Shown here piece by piece: positions 25,516 through 33,431 of a stretch of 35,579 nucleotides of DNA. The stretch is from Deltaproteobacteria bacterium (GTDB lineage Bacteria; Desulfobacterota; Binatia; UBA9968). How positions within the stretch are numbered: position 1 is the first letter of the stretch; every line of letters begins with the position of its first letter. Made by a program: the position numbers and the translations under genes. The stretch spans positions 1-35,579 of the forward strand of contig WHTF01000029.1 in assembly GCA_009379725.1 (NCBI GenBank). The letters run 5' to 3'. Under the pieces are notes generated by a model that ran no database searches, was not told where the DNA came from, and worked only from the letters and a program-made list of their open reading frames with translations.

Positions 25516-26727
25516 TTAAATCACTCCGCTCGCGCGCAGAGCCGTGAGATCATCGTTGCTCATGCCCAACTCGCCGCAATAGATTTCTTTGTTGTGTTGG
25601 CCGATCAGCGGGGCTGTGCGGGTTATTTCGCCGGCCGATTCACTGAGTCTCGGCACGGGGCCGAAGTGCGCGTACTTGCCGATCACAGGGTGTTCCATGT
25701 CGACGAAGATCCCGCGCTCCTTGACCTGTTCGCTGTTGATGAATTCCCCTGCGGTATTGATCGGAGTAACGGCGATCCGGCGCTTCTGGCCTTCTTCGTA
25801 GAGTTCTTCTTTGGTATGGCGGCGACAAAATTCCGCGATCGCGCCGACGACGATCTCAGGGTGCTGGCGCCGGTAGGACATCTTTTCGAATTCCGGTCCG
25901 GAAATCGCCGCCGGCCGTCCCATCCAGTCTACCAGCCGGCGCCATTGCTCGACGGGAATGATAAAGATGCGCGCGTAGCCGTTCTTGGTTGCGTACGGAT
26001 CGTAGAGATCGGTCTCTTCGCCTTTGCGCGATGCGCGCGCCGGCTTCGCGCCGGTGTAACCGTAGTTGGGAATGAAATAGCCGGCGATATGGCCGGCGCA
26101 TTCGTGCATCGAAACGTCGATCTGTTGGCCCCGGCCGCTCTTCAGACGGTGATAGAGCGCCGTGGCGATGCCGAATGCCCCGTAGGTGGACGCCATGCCA
26201 TAAGCGATTTCGCCGGGCGGTTGCAATGGCGGCTCGCCAGGCTCGCCGGCGAGATAGAGCAAGTTGCCGAGAGCGATGCCCGCTATGTCGCTGGCCTTGT
26301 AGTCGCGCCACGGGCCGGACTGGCCGAAGGGAGTAATCGAGGCAACGATCAAACCAGGATTGCCGGCACTTAAATCCGGGTAGGTGAGTCGCAGTTCCTT
26401 GGCGCGCGACGGACGAAAGGTTTCGATCACGACATCGGCTTTACCGGCCAGTTCCAACAAAATCGCGCGGCCGTCGGGTTTCTCGATGTCCAGCGTGATG
26501 CCGCGTTTGTTGGTGTTGAAATGAAGAAAGTAAAGGCTCTTCTCCGGATGAGGTAAATCATCTTTGAACGGCGGCACGCGCCGCGATTCATCGCCGGACG
26601 GCGGTTCGATCTTGATGACGTCGGCGCCCATGTCGGCTAAAAGTTTTGTGCAGTGGAGAGCCAGCGGCCCGCCTAGGTCGAGAACTCGATAGCCGGCCAG
26701 CGGTGCTGTTCGATCGGATTCGTTCAT
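25516..26727 (-). CDS. CaiB/BaiF family CoA-transferase with Tyr in place of the catalytic Asp
   Basis: A 403-residue class III CoA-transferase homologue. ATG 26727 follows CAGGACTTGT; an upstream start at 26793 would add 22 unlike residues. Family blocks are clear: GYRVLDLGGPLALHCTKLLADMG, DVVIETFRPSRAKEL, LYHRLKSGRGQQIDVSMHEC. At the position of the nucleophilic Asp, twenty residues before SGRGQ, the residue is Tyr176 (EIAYGMAS, codon TAT at 26202-26200). Members without this Asp are known as one half of heteromeric CoA-transferases. It precedes the Asp-containing homologue by 93 bases, so a mixed complex is plausible. It is the first gene of the presumed operon. Confidence 0.92.
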   Translation of the reverse strand: MNESDRTAPLAGYRVLDLGGPLALHCTKLLADMGADVIKIEPPSGDESRRVPPFKDDLPHPEKSLYFLHFNTNKRGITLDIEKPDGRAILLELAGKADVVIETFRPSRAKELRLTYPDLSAGNPGLIVASITPFGQSGPWRDYKASDIAGIALGNLLYLAGEPGEPPLQPPGEIAYGMASTYGAFGIATALYHRLKSGRGQQIDVSMHECAGHIAGYFIPNYGYTGAKPARASRKGEETDLYDPYATKNGYARIFIIPVEQWRRLVDWMGRPAAISGPEFEKMSYRRQHPEIVVGAIAEFCRRHTKEELYEEGQKRRIAVTPINTAGEFINSEQVKERGIFVDMEHPVIGKYAHFGPVPRLSESAGEITRTAPLIGQHNKEIYCGELGMSNDDLTALRASGVI

Positions 26728-27014
26728 ACAAGTCCTGTGAAAAAAGTGCTTGGGTTTGACGGTACAGTTACTGGGAACCGGGAACACTGTCAAGCAGCGA
26801 CGAAAGTTTTTTTGCTGCTTGACGTGAGTTTGTTCGAAGTGGTAACGGGACTCATTGCATTCGTCGCATCACACAGCAGGAGAAGGTTTACATTTGGCTG
26901 GTGGGATCGCTGATCACCTTGTCGATTTCGTGCATGCTGAAGGACCGATGCGAACGATCATCGATGCACGGAAGAGGCGGCGCTTTTCTCACGGCTCCGA
27001 TAGAAAGTTTGCTT

Positions 27015-28457
27015 ATGAAGTCGCTCGCAATCCTCATCGATTTCGGCAGCACGTTTACTAAAATCACGGCCGTCGATCTTGGCAAGTCTCAAGTCGTGGG
27101 GAGAAGCCAGGCGCCATCGACCGTGCTTACGGACGTGCGTGAAGGTTTCATGCAAGCGCTGCAGAGTTTGCATGAGCGCTTTCATGTCTTTCCCGGGCGT
27201 CCGTCTAATCTCGACATGTTGGAGGATCATGTCGTGCTGGCTTCGAGCAGCGCGGCGGGCGGCCTGCGAATGGCGGTGATTGGATTGGTTCCCGGACTAA
27301 CCGTTCAGGCCGCGACCCAGGCGGCTCTGGGCGCAGGCGCGAAAGTTGTGGGATCGCTGGGCTTTAAGCTCGATGCTAAAGCGATGCAGGATATTGCCAT
27401 CATGCGGCCTGATATGGTGCTCCTCACCGGCGGCACGGACGGCGGGGATGCGGCGACTATTTCGCACAATGCATCTTTACTGGCGCGATCGGCTTTATCC
27501 GTCCCGGTCGTGGTGGCGGGAAACGTCGCGGTCGCGGATGCGGTTTGCGAGACTTTGAAGAATGGCGGTAAGGAAGCGCGCCGCGCGGACAACGTTATGC
27601 CGCGGCCGGGAGAACTGGCAGTGGAGTCGGCGCGCGAAGAGATCCGCAGGGTGTTCATGGAGCGGATCACGGAAGCAAAAGGTCTCGATAAAATCCGCGC
27701 AACGATCCCCGTGGTGTTGCCCACTCCCATGGCGGTGCTGCAGGGAGTGCTGCTTGGCGCACAAGGACACGATGATGTGCCAGGCTGGGGCGATATGCTG
27801 GTCGTCGATGTCGGCGGCGCGACCACTGACGTTCATTCGATCGGCTACGGCTATCCGGGAGGCGAAAGCACCATCGCGCAGGGTTTATCCGAGCCCTTTG
27901 CCAAGAGAACCGTCGAAGGGGATTTGGGGATCCGTTTTAACGCCGGCACGCTCTTGAGCCGAGTGGGTTTGGACTATCTCGAAAAAGAGTTGCGCGAGGT
28001 GTTTCCGGCGTTCGCCGCATCCAGCGAAGATATTTCGGAGTACATCGCAGGCGTCAGCCGGGCGACCGATCGAGTTCCGCAAAAGCCATGGCACGCGGCG
28101 GTGGACGCTTTATTGTCCCGAGTCGCCGTCGACATCGCTGTGGAGCGTCATGTGGGGAAGCGGGAACGAATTGTAACGCGCGAGGGCGAGGCGTGGCTGC
28201 ACTATGGGAAAGATTTGCGGGAAACACGCACGCTGATCGGCACCGGCGGCGTGTTCATTCATAATCCCCATGCTTCTTTTATTCTCCAGAAGGGCGCTGA
28301 TGCCGTTGCTGCTTTCGATGTGTTACGGCCGAAGGATCCGCAGACCTTCATTGACTCGTCTTATCTACTTTACGCCGTCGGACTGCTCGCGGAAAACTAC
28401 CCCGCTATAGCGGCGCGAATTTTTCACCGGCATATACGAGCGGTAGCGCTGGAATAA
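27015..28457 (+). CDS. MutL/GlmL-type ASKHA ATPase (glutamate mutase-associated reactivase family)
   Basis: A 480-residue protein of the glutamate-mutase MutL (GlmL) family. ATG 27015 starts right at the conserved LAILIDFGSTFTKITAVD phosphate-1 motif; longer starts from 26901 look artificial. Further motifs are PDMVLLTGGTDGGD, LVVDVGGATTDVHSIG (phosphate 2), LIGTGGVFIHN and FIDSSYLLYAVGLLAENYPAIA. Family members are actin-like ATPases encoded with, and thought to reactivate or load, B12-dependent glutamate mutase or related aminomutases. No mutase subunit (GlmS/GlmE) is present in this window. It is followed by a solute-binding-fold gene after 83 bases. Family call is firm, client unknown. 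Confidence 0.88.
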   Translation: MKSLAILIDFGSTFTKITAVDLGKSQVVGRSQAPSTVLTDVREGFMQALQSLHERFHVFPGRPSNLDMLEDHVVLASSSAAGGLRMAVIGLVPGLTVQAATQAALGAGAKVVGSLGFKLDAKAMQDIAIMRPDMVLLTGGTDGGDAATISHNASLLARSALSVPVVVAGNVAVADAVCETLKNGGKEARRADNVMPRPGELAVESAREEIRRVFMERITEAKGLDKIRATIPVVLPTPMAVLQGVLLGAQGHDDVPGWGDMLVVDVGGATTDVHSIGYGYPGGESTIAQGLSEPFAKRTVEGDLGIRFNAGTLLSRVGLDYLEKELREVFPAFAASSEDISEYIAGVSRATDRVPQKPWHAAVDALLSRVAVDIAVERHVGKRERIVTREGEAWLHYGKDLRETRTLIGTGGVFIHNPHASFILQKGADAVAAFDVLRPKDPQTFIDSSYLLYAVGLLAENYPAIAARIFHRHIRAVALE

Positions 28458-28540
28458 TCGGATTGTTTAGTGTTATTCGATCCATCATTTGTTAAACGGA
28501 TCGACATTGCAGTTTAAATCTATTTAAGAGGAGAACCCTA

Positions 28541-29584
28541 ATGTTGCATGGAAAGCTCAGAATTGCTCCGACCTGCTATCATGTGCTGCACCTTGTGCCG
28601 ATTATGTCGGCTCACGAGATGAATTTGCTCTACGATGAGGGACTTAAAGCAACGGACGGGTCGCCGGCCTATGAGATCTTACCCGACCCGATGGTGCCTT
28701 TCGGTCTGGAAAAGTTAGGGATTTCCCAGGCGATGAAGGAAAAATCGGTGGATATCGCATTGGACGTTCAGTCTCGGACCGTTTTTTTTCAGCGTGCTCG
28801 GGGGGCGGATCTCTACATCATTGCGGGATGGAGAAACCAGCACACCAACGTCTGGGTTGCGCCGCCACACATCAAGTCGCTGGCCGATTTGAAAGGCAAG
28901 CGGGTCGGCATCAGCGATTTCAATAGCATTCGCCATTGGGCGATACAGATCCAATTAAAAAAGGCTGGCTTGGATTTGGAGAGGGATGTCGAGTGGGTGA
29001 GGATCGGCGTCAACTCCCGGCTGCACATGGAGGCAATCCGGAACGGTAAAGTCGAGTGCGCGCCGGTGCCGCCCTGGTACGCAGAGGATCTCAAGAAGGA
29101 AGGCTGCAATGCGCTTGTCAATCCTGCCGAACAATATCCCGACGGCCGCCCTGAGCGAATCATTGCCGCAACCGGCCGCATTCTCGAAGAGCGGCCCGAT
29201 TTGGTCAAGAGTTTTCTCAAAGGATTGGTTCGTGCGTATTGGTTTATGCGCGATATGCCGAAGAATCACGAGTACGTCAACAATCTCGAAAAACGACTGC
29301 GGCTTCAGACGTCTGATCCGGAAGAGCGAGTCGTTACGAATTCGTCACGCACGGCGCGCGACCTTGAGGCAATGCCTTTTCCACTGGACGGCAAGGCAAC
29401 CGGGTTTGTAGACATGCTCAAGGAAGAAGAGCGGCTCGGCGAGCTTAACTATGAAGTTCCGGCGATCGAGGATGTCTGCGCGCAGGATTTGGTCGACGAA
29501 GCGTTTAAAGAGCTACGAGACCGCAAGGGACTCGATGCTGAGTATCAGCGCGTTCGCACGATCGCGCAACGATGGGGTTATTAG
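28541..29584 (+). CDS. Solute-binding-fold protein without signal peptide (NMT1/THI5-like)
   Basis: A 347-residue protein with a good ribosome site (AAGAGGAGAACCCTA before ATG). It begins GKLRIAPTCYHVLHLVPIMS without a signal peptide or lipobox. The interior matches NMT1/SsuA-like binding proteins: KSVDIALDVQSRTVFF, IKSLADLKGKRVGISDFNSI, LEERPDLVKSFLKGLVRAYWF. The C-terminus (VPAIEDVCAQDLVDEAFKEL) fits the usual closing helix. No permease or ATPase genes are adjacent. It could be a cytosolic enzyme or ligand sensor of the THI5/decarboxylase kind, or borrow an export route not visible here. It is the second such signal-less protein in the window and follows the MutL-like gene. Confidence 0.75.
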   Translation: MLHGKLRIAPTCYHVLHLVPIMSAHEMNLLYDEGLKATDGSPAYEILPDPMVPFGLEKLGISQAMKEKSVDIALDVQSRTVFFQRARGADLYIIAGWRNQHTNVWVAPPHIKSLADLKGKRVGISDFNSIRHWAIQIQLKKAGLDLERDVEWVRIGVNSRLHMEAIRNGKVECAPVPPWYAEDLKKEGCNALVNPAEQYPDGRPERIIAATGRILEERPDLVKSFLKGLVRAYWFMRDMPKNHEYVNNLEKRLRLQTSDPEERVVTNSSRTARDLEAMPFPLDGKATGFVDMLKEEERLGELNYEVPAIEDVCAQDLVDEAFKELRDRKGLDAEYQRVRTIAQRWGY

Positions 29585-29633
29585 CGCAAAGCAGGCGATT
29601 CGAGTGGTGAAAATCTTTCAAACGCCAACCCGC

Positions 29634-31151
29634 TTATTGGACCCGGGCGGTTTGCGCCGCGCCGTTTCTAGGCCGCTCGAAAAAGGCATCCTCGCGATGA
29701 ACATAACCGCGGATCGTTTGACCCTCCACGGAAGCCTGTATTCGAAAATAGTCGCCTTTGGCACTCACGACCTTTACCTGGGTGGCGGGTTGTAAGGTGG
29801 CGATGATTTTGGCGTCATGCCGCGGGGCGACCCGCACGAATGAGAGGGCTCCGACGATTTCGAAAGTTCCTAGAAGTGACCTCTTTTCTTTTGCTTTAGC
29901 GGGAGGTTTTTGCCGCTGTGGTGGGTCGGTCTTGGACGTGATCGGTTGTAGCTTGACGCGGTGCATTGGCGGGTGCTCCGCGGCCACGCCATCTGCCGTG
30001 ATGCTCTGGCCCTGTAATACGGATACGCGAGACTCGCCGTTTTGATAGGTCACCGGATAAGCCTGATATCGATCCTGCGTCGCTAGCCGGCGTTCTTCCG
30101 GTGCGTTTGGCTGGCCAAGATAACCCTTGATTTGCTGGGAATAGGGTACTCCGGCGACGCCACCAAGGCTGAAGAGCACCACTAAGATTGCGATCGGTAC
30201 CCAGACCCAGCCGTTTTTCCGGTGGTGGATGGAAAAGGTTCGAAGCTCGGTGTGGTCTTGAGAGCTCGGTAGACCCATACTCCACGATTCGTCGGCGGTG
30301 TTTGTCGCTCCTGCCGGTGGAACTTTGGTATCTTCCTCAGACTGGTTTATGAGTCCGAGATCGCGGGCGACCTCCTGAACCATTTGCTTGCTGACCCTTC
30401 TTTTCGATCCGGCGTAGGCGAGCAGTAAAGCGTTGTCGCAGACAATGTTGATGAGTCGGGGAATTCCGCCGGAGTAAAAGGCAACGCGGCTAAGTACGTC
30501 CGTATCGAACATAGCCTCGCCTCGATAACCCGCTTCTTTAAGCCTGAATTCGATATAGCGACCCACCTCGTCACTCTTGAGCGGGGCCAGGCGGCAGCGA
30601 AGGACTATTCGCTGTTTGAGATGGCGAAGACTCTCCTGGTTGAGTCGCGTCTCAAGCTCAGGTTGGCCGGTTAATACGATCTGCAGTAATTTCTCGCCGT
30701 CGAGTTCGAAGTTGGAGAGAAACCTGATGGCTTCAAACATCTCATCGCTGAGGTTTTGAGCCTCATCGATGAGCAGAGCGACGATGTGGCCCTTCTGATG
30801 CTCAGCGATGAGGTGATCCCGAAGCTGCTGGACACTCGCAAGCCGGTCTTGCGAGTCGCTTGCCAAGCCCAGTTCGCGAGAAACGAGTCGAAGCAGCTCA
30901 GTGGAGTTGAGTTGATCGTAGGAGACAAAAACGCCGCGGGTCGTCGTTTGTAAACTGCGCATCATTTTATCCAGCAGGGTGGTCTTTCCCGTACCGACCT
31001 CGCCGGTCATGAGGATCAAACCTTTCCTCCACTCGATACCGTAACGCAGATTCGCAAAGGCCTCCTGATACAGAACGTTCGTGTAGAAGATCCGAGAATC
31101 GGGGGTGGCGCTAAAGGGTGATTCTAAGAATCTAAAATATTCGTTGTACAT
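29634..31151 (-). CDS. ExeA/GspA-like AAA ATPase with membrane segment and C-terminal SH3-like domain
   Basis: A 505-residue protein starting MYNEYFRFLESPFSATPDSRI, the classic opening of ExeA/GspA and related secretion or polysaccharide ATPases. Walker A GEVGTGKTTLL (residues 50-60) and Walker B ALLIDEAQNL (about 125-134) are followed by the sensor-like segment SGGIPRLINIVCDNALLLAY. A single membrane segment at about 315-336 separates the cytosolic ATPase from a periplasmic part with a disordered Pro/Lys-rich linker and an SH3b-like domain at about 430-490 (LSFVRVAPRHDAKIIATL, then RGYVHREDAF). GspA normally has a peptidoglycan-binding domain here; SH3b also binds cell wall. No type II secretion genes are near. 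Likely role: assembly of an envelope machine through peptidoglycan. Confidence 0.87.
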   Translation of the reverse strand: MYNEYFRFLESPFSATPDSRIFYTNVLYQEAFANLRYGIEWRKGLILMTGEVGTGKTTLLDKMMRSLQTTTRGVFVSYDQLNSTELLRLVSRELGLASDSQDRLASVQQLRDHLIAEHQKGHIVALLIDEAQNLSDEMFEAIRFLSNFELDGEKLLQIVLTGQPELETRLNQESLRHLKQRIVLRCRLAPLKSDEVGRYIEFRLKEAGYRGEAMFDTDVLSRVAFYSGGIPRLINIVCDNALLLAYAGSKRRVSKQMVQEVARDLGLINQSEEDTKVPPAGATNTADESWSMGLPSSQDHTELRTFSIHHRKNGWVWVPIAILVVLFSLGGVAGVPYSQQIKGYLGQPNAPEERRLATQDRYQAYPVTYQNGESRVSVLQGQSITADGVAAEHPPMHRVKLQPITSKTDPPQRQKPPAKAKEKRSLLGTFEIVGALSFVRVAPRHDAKIIATLQPATQVKVVSAKGDYFRIQASVEGQTIRGYVHREDAFFERPRNGAAQTARVQ

Positions 31152-31665
31152 AAGAAGGCCGATCCAGCCTCTATGACAATCTCATGGAAATGGGGGTATC
31201 GAGGCTTTTGTGAAACTCTGATCGGACTTGGGCTTAGCTTTGATGTTGGACTTAAGAATTTGGTGAATATTGTTGAGAGACTATCCTTGCTGGCGGTGGC
31301 GTCATTGGCCAAAGAGTAGGTCCTGTTCATTGGTATAGTTACCAAGCAAGTCGCCCTCTAGATGGTATCTGGAATAAAACAGGTTTGTATTATTGACATA
31401 GCGTGGCTCGTTTTGTCAAGTACATTTTTAGAGCTTCTTTTTCTACTCGGCTACTCTCTTCAGCGGGAGCTTGACGGCATGAGGAAAGCGCCCCAGCTCG
31501 GCTGTTGGTCACGAGATAGAGAGCATCCGGAGGAACGCGAGGAGTTGCGCTGATCCGGACTAGCAGAGGGACCTATGAAGATTAGCCCGGAGAGAGCCGC
31601 CCGGCATCCCCGGATTACCCAATACGGCCTCAATGAAAGCTAGAGCGAAACACCAATTAGGCGGT
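31152..31665. other. Intergenic region of 514 bases without a convincing gene
   Basis: Between the ExeA-like gene start and the stop of the encapsulin gene, both on the minus strand. It is more AT-rich than the flanking genes. TTGACA at 31393-31398 and its inverse TGTCAA at 31414-31419 form a spaced palindrome that might be an operator or a pair of -35 boxes, but no good -10 box sits at the right distance. A 63-codon open frame at 31362-31553 lacks a ribosome site. It probably carries the promoter of the ATPase gene and the end of the encapsulin transcript. Confidence 0.4.
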
Positions 31666-32481
31666 CTATTTACCGGTGTCTTCGGAAGCCGTAATCGTGC
31701 AGATTGCATCCGGCGCTTCAATTTTGAGAACCAAAGACTCGATCACCGTGAAATGTTCGTGTGCTGCATCGGGGCCGAGATAGTTTACGTGCAGATCCTG
31801 ACCCAAGACGATCGCACCGACATCTTTCGCCACCAATACACCACCTTCGATATCGGCTTTCACTATCCCGCGCGTGCATAATCTTTTGAGGTGTTCGATC
31901 TGCAAAAGCTCCGAGCCGGCATAGCGGCGAAACAGATTGTTGTACAAGGGAGGGGCCAGGGCCAAGCCGTAAGGACCACGATACCCCTTGTCGTCGAGAA
32001 TGTTGACGGCGGCGAGAACGATGTCCAACACCTCGTCGACGTTGCCCCATTTGCCCTTTAGGACATTTCGCCCTTCTGCCGTAAGCAGACCCGATAGATG
32101 AAAACCCGGCTGGCCCCGATAAACAAATTCCTCTTCGCGAGCCGCCACGGCCTGCGCTGCGTCTTCCGCAACTTTTAGGTTCAGCGGCTGATTGGTTTCC
32201 CCGGACGCAGCGATCCGGCGTTTGGACAGTGAAAACCGGCGATAAATCATCGGAACGGATAAAGCATGGCTGACAACTGCGCTTGCTTCTCCCGGACCCG
32301 GTTCACGGCAAAGGTCATCGTTGCCCACTTCCAAAGTCGTCAAGCCGAGGCCGTAAGGCCCGTCGACATCGATGATTCTCCGCCCGGTCAGGATGTCGCG
32401 AGCCGCGGCAATTGCCGCCTGCTCGACTTTGTTCAACAAATCCGGTGCTACCATTCCCGCTGGAGTCAATTGATCGCCCAT
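31666..32481 (-). CDS. Family-1 encapsulin shell protein (linocin M18/CFP29 type)
   Basis: A 271-residue HK97-fold shell protein. The N-terminal region reads AAIAAARDILTGRRIIDVDG followed by GPYGLGLTTLEVG, a pattern typical of family-1 encapsulins. The E-loop region and the C-terminal block DLHVNYLGPDAAHEHFTVIESLVLKI also match. Length is right for the roughly 30-kDa subunits that build a 60-, 180- or 240-subunit compartment. The ATG is separated by one base from the stop of the encapsulated ferritin gene, so translation is probably coupled; AAGGAAATTGAA inside the end of that gene may serve as ribosome site. Together the two should form an iron-storage nanocompartment. No second cargo gene is recognised nearby. 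Confidence 0.95.
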   Translation of the reverse strand: MGDQLTPAGMVAPDLLNKVEQAAIAAARDILTGRRIIDVDGPYGLGLTTLEVGNDDLCREPGPGEASAVVSHALSVPMIYRRFSLSKRRIAASGETNQPLNLKVAEDAAQAVAAREEEFVYRGQPGFHLSGLLTAEGRNVLKGKWGNVDEVLDIVLAAVNILDDKGYRGPYGLALAPPLYNNLFRRYAGSELLQIEHLKRLCTRGIVKADIEGGVLVAKDVGAIVLGQDLHVNYLGPDAAHEHFTVIESLVLKIEAPDAICTITASEDTGK

Positions 32482-32482
32482 T

Positions 32483-32860
32483 TCAATTTCCTTTCATGTC
32501 GCCGATGGTTGTCCGATTGTTCGAGGGTTCGCGGCCGGCTAAACGCGGCTCTTGGCGGTTTTCTACGGCTTCTTCGATCTTGGTGATGTCGCCGCTGGTA
32601 AAGAGATAAGTCTTCAGCGCTTCGTCGAATTTCGGCACTCTGCGCCGTATCCATTCCAGGGTCATGGAAGCATGTTCGATTTCCTCGTTCATATTGTGCG
32701 CCAGCACTGCGCTGAGCTCCGGATCGGAGGCCGCGTCGACGCGTTGCCGATACCAGTCGATCGCTTCAAGCTCCTCCATTAGAGAGACGATCGCGCGATG
32801 AATGTCGACCGTTTCAGGTTTAAGTTTTTCAATGGGTTCGTGTAATCCTTCGCTGGCCAT
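32483..32860 (-). CDS. Encapsulated ferritin (EncFtn) cargo protein
   Basis: A 125-residue encapsulated-ferritin protein with ribosome site AAGGAGTTTTC before ATG. It has the two-helix EncFtn core (VDIHRAIVSLMEELEAIDWY, then LAHNMNEEIEHASMTLEWIR). By alignment with the Rhodospirillum rubrum protein, the iron-site residues Glu32, Glu62 and His65 correspond to Glu30, Glu60 and His63, and Trp36-Tyr37 match the conserved WY pair. A polar linker leads to the C-terminal TTIGDMKGN, which resembles the encapsulin cargo-loading peptide that binds the shell interior. The protein should form a decameric ring with ferroxidase activity inside the shell, oxidising Fe(II) for storage. It is encoded immediately before the encapsulin gene. 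Confidence 0.95.
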   Translation of the reverse strand: MASEGLHEPIEKLKPETVDIHRAIVSLMEELEAIDWYRQRVDAASDPELSAVLAHNMNEEIEHASMTLEWIRRRVPKFDEALKTYLFTSGDITKIEEAVENRQEPRLAGREPSNNRTTIGDMKGN

Positions 32861-33009
32861 GAAAACTCCTTGTTCCAGACTCTATCAGGTACTCTCACTC
32901 AGTATGGTAAACATGCCATCGCCGATCAAGATAGGCCAACAGCTTTTTACGTACAGATTCCGGTGTGGTCTCGAGGGTTACCAATTCGCGAGGCGCTTTG
33001 CCCGCAACC

Positions 33010-33040
33010 GCTTATTTTATTTGCAGCTTATTTTATTTGC
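33010..33040. repeat. Tandem 15-base direct repeat in the encapsulin divergent promoter region
   Basis: GCTTATTTTATTTGC occurs at 33010-33024 and again at 33026-33040, a 16-base period, in the space between the divergent EncFtn and zinc-ribbon genes. The AT-rich pair lies right upstream of a TTGACG box and could be an UP-like element or a paired regulator site. Confidence 0.7.
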
Positions 33041-33069
33041 TTGACGCCCGGCCATCATTGGGGTAATAA
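33041..33069 (+). promoter_or_regulatory. Candidate sigma-70 promoter for the zinc-ribbon gene
   Basis: TTGACG at 33041-33046 is followed after 17 bases by TAATAA at 33064-33069. The -35 box is close to consensus, the -10 box is weaker. Transcription would start near 33076, leaving a short leader with AGAGGAG at about 33090 before ATG 33104. Confidence 0.4.
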
Positions 33070-33103
33070 CTCTCCGCCTAGCTTTTCCAGAGGAGTACTC
33101 TTG

Positions 33104-33346
33104 ATGGCGCGAAACATTGCAAGAATTTGTCCCCGCTGTAATGGTTACCTGGGAGTAGTGTTAGGTGAACGCTCTCGCAAATCCAAGACTCAATCAGTTA
33201 ATGGATCGTGTATCGTGTGCAGCCATAAGCTAACGTGGACATTGGTTCATGGCTCCGGTCCCGCCGGTGCCGATTACTCGGGCCGTATTCCTAAATTGTT
33301 TGGACCCTCTAAACGCGATTCCTCTGTTGCGCCCTCCGATAATTGA
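33104..33346 (+). CDS. Small zinc-ribbon protein, 80 residues
   Basis: A small protein with a clear ribosome site (CCAGAGGAGTACTCTTG before ATG 33104). Two CxxC pairs, Cys9-Cys12 (RICPRCNGYLGVVLGE) and Cys36-Cys39 (GSCIVCSHKLTWTLV), should bind one zinc ion as a zinc ribbon; between them is a basic loop (RSRKSKTQSVNG). The rest is Gly/Ser/Lys-rich and probably flexible. The longer open frame upstream to 32870 has no coding character and no ribosome site. It is divergent from the EncFtn-encapsulin genes and shares a 243-base control region with them. Function unknown; such ribbons often bind nucleic acids or proteins. A different frame in its 3' half stays open to 33425. Confidence 0.7.
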   Translation: MARNIARICPRCNGYLGVVLGERSRKSKTQSVNGSCIVCSHKLTWTLVHGSGPAGADYSGRIPKLFGPSKRDSSVAPSDN

Positions 33347-33431
33347 ACCGGAGGTTTACGCCGATCCCATTGCGCCGGCTAAAAGCCAGTTGATGCGGCC
33401 AGAAAAGCCTGATTTGGTCGATTAGTGAGCC

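Noticed and set aside
25465-26373. Plus-strand open frame of 302 codons
   Set aside because: Antisense to the Tyr-type CoA-transferase gene, whose family motifs are unambiguous.
31393-31419. TTGACA / TGTCAA spaced palindrome as a pair of promoters
   Set aside because: Neither direction has an acceptable -10 box at 16-18 bases.
31362-31553. 63-codon plus-strand frame with a hydrophobic middle
   Set aside because: No ribosome site, and the hydrophobic run comes from a T-rich stretch; likely chance.
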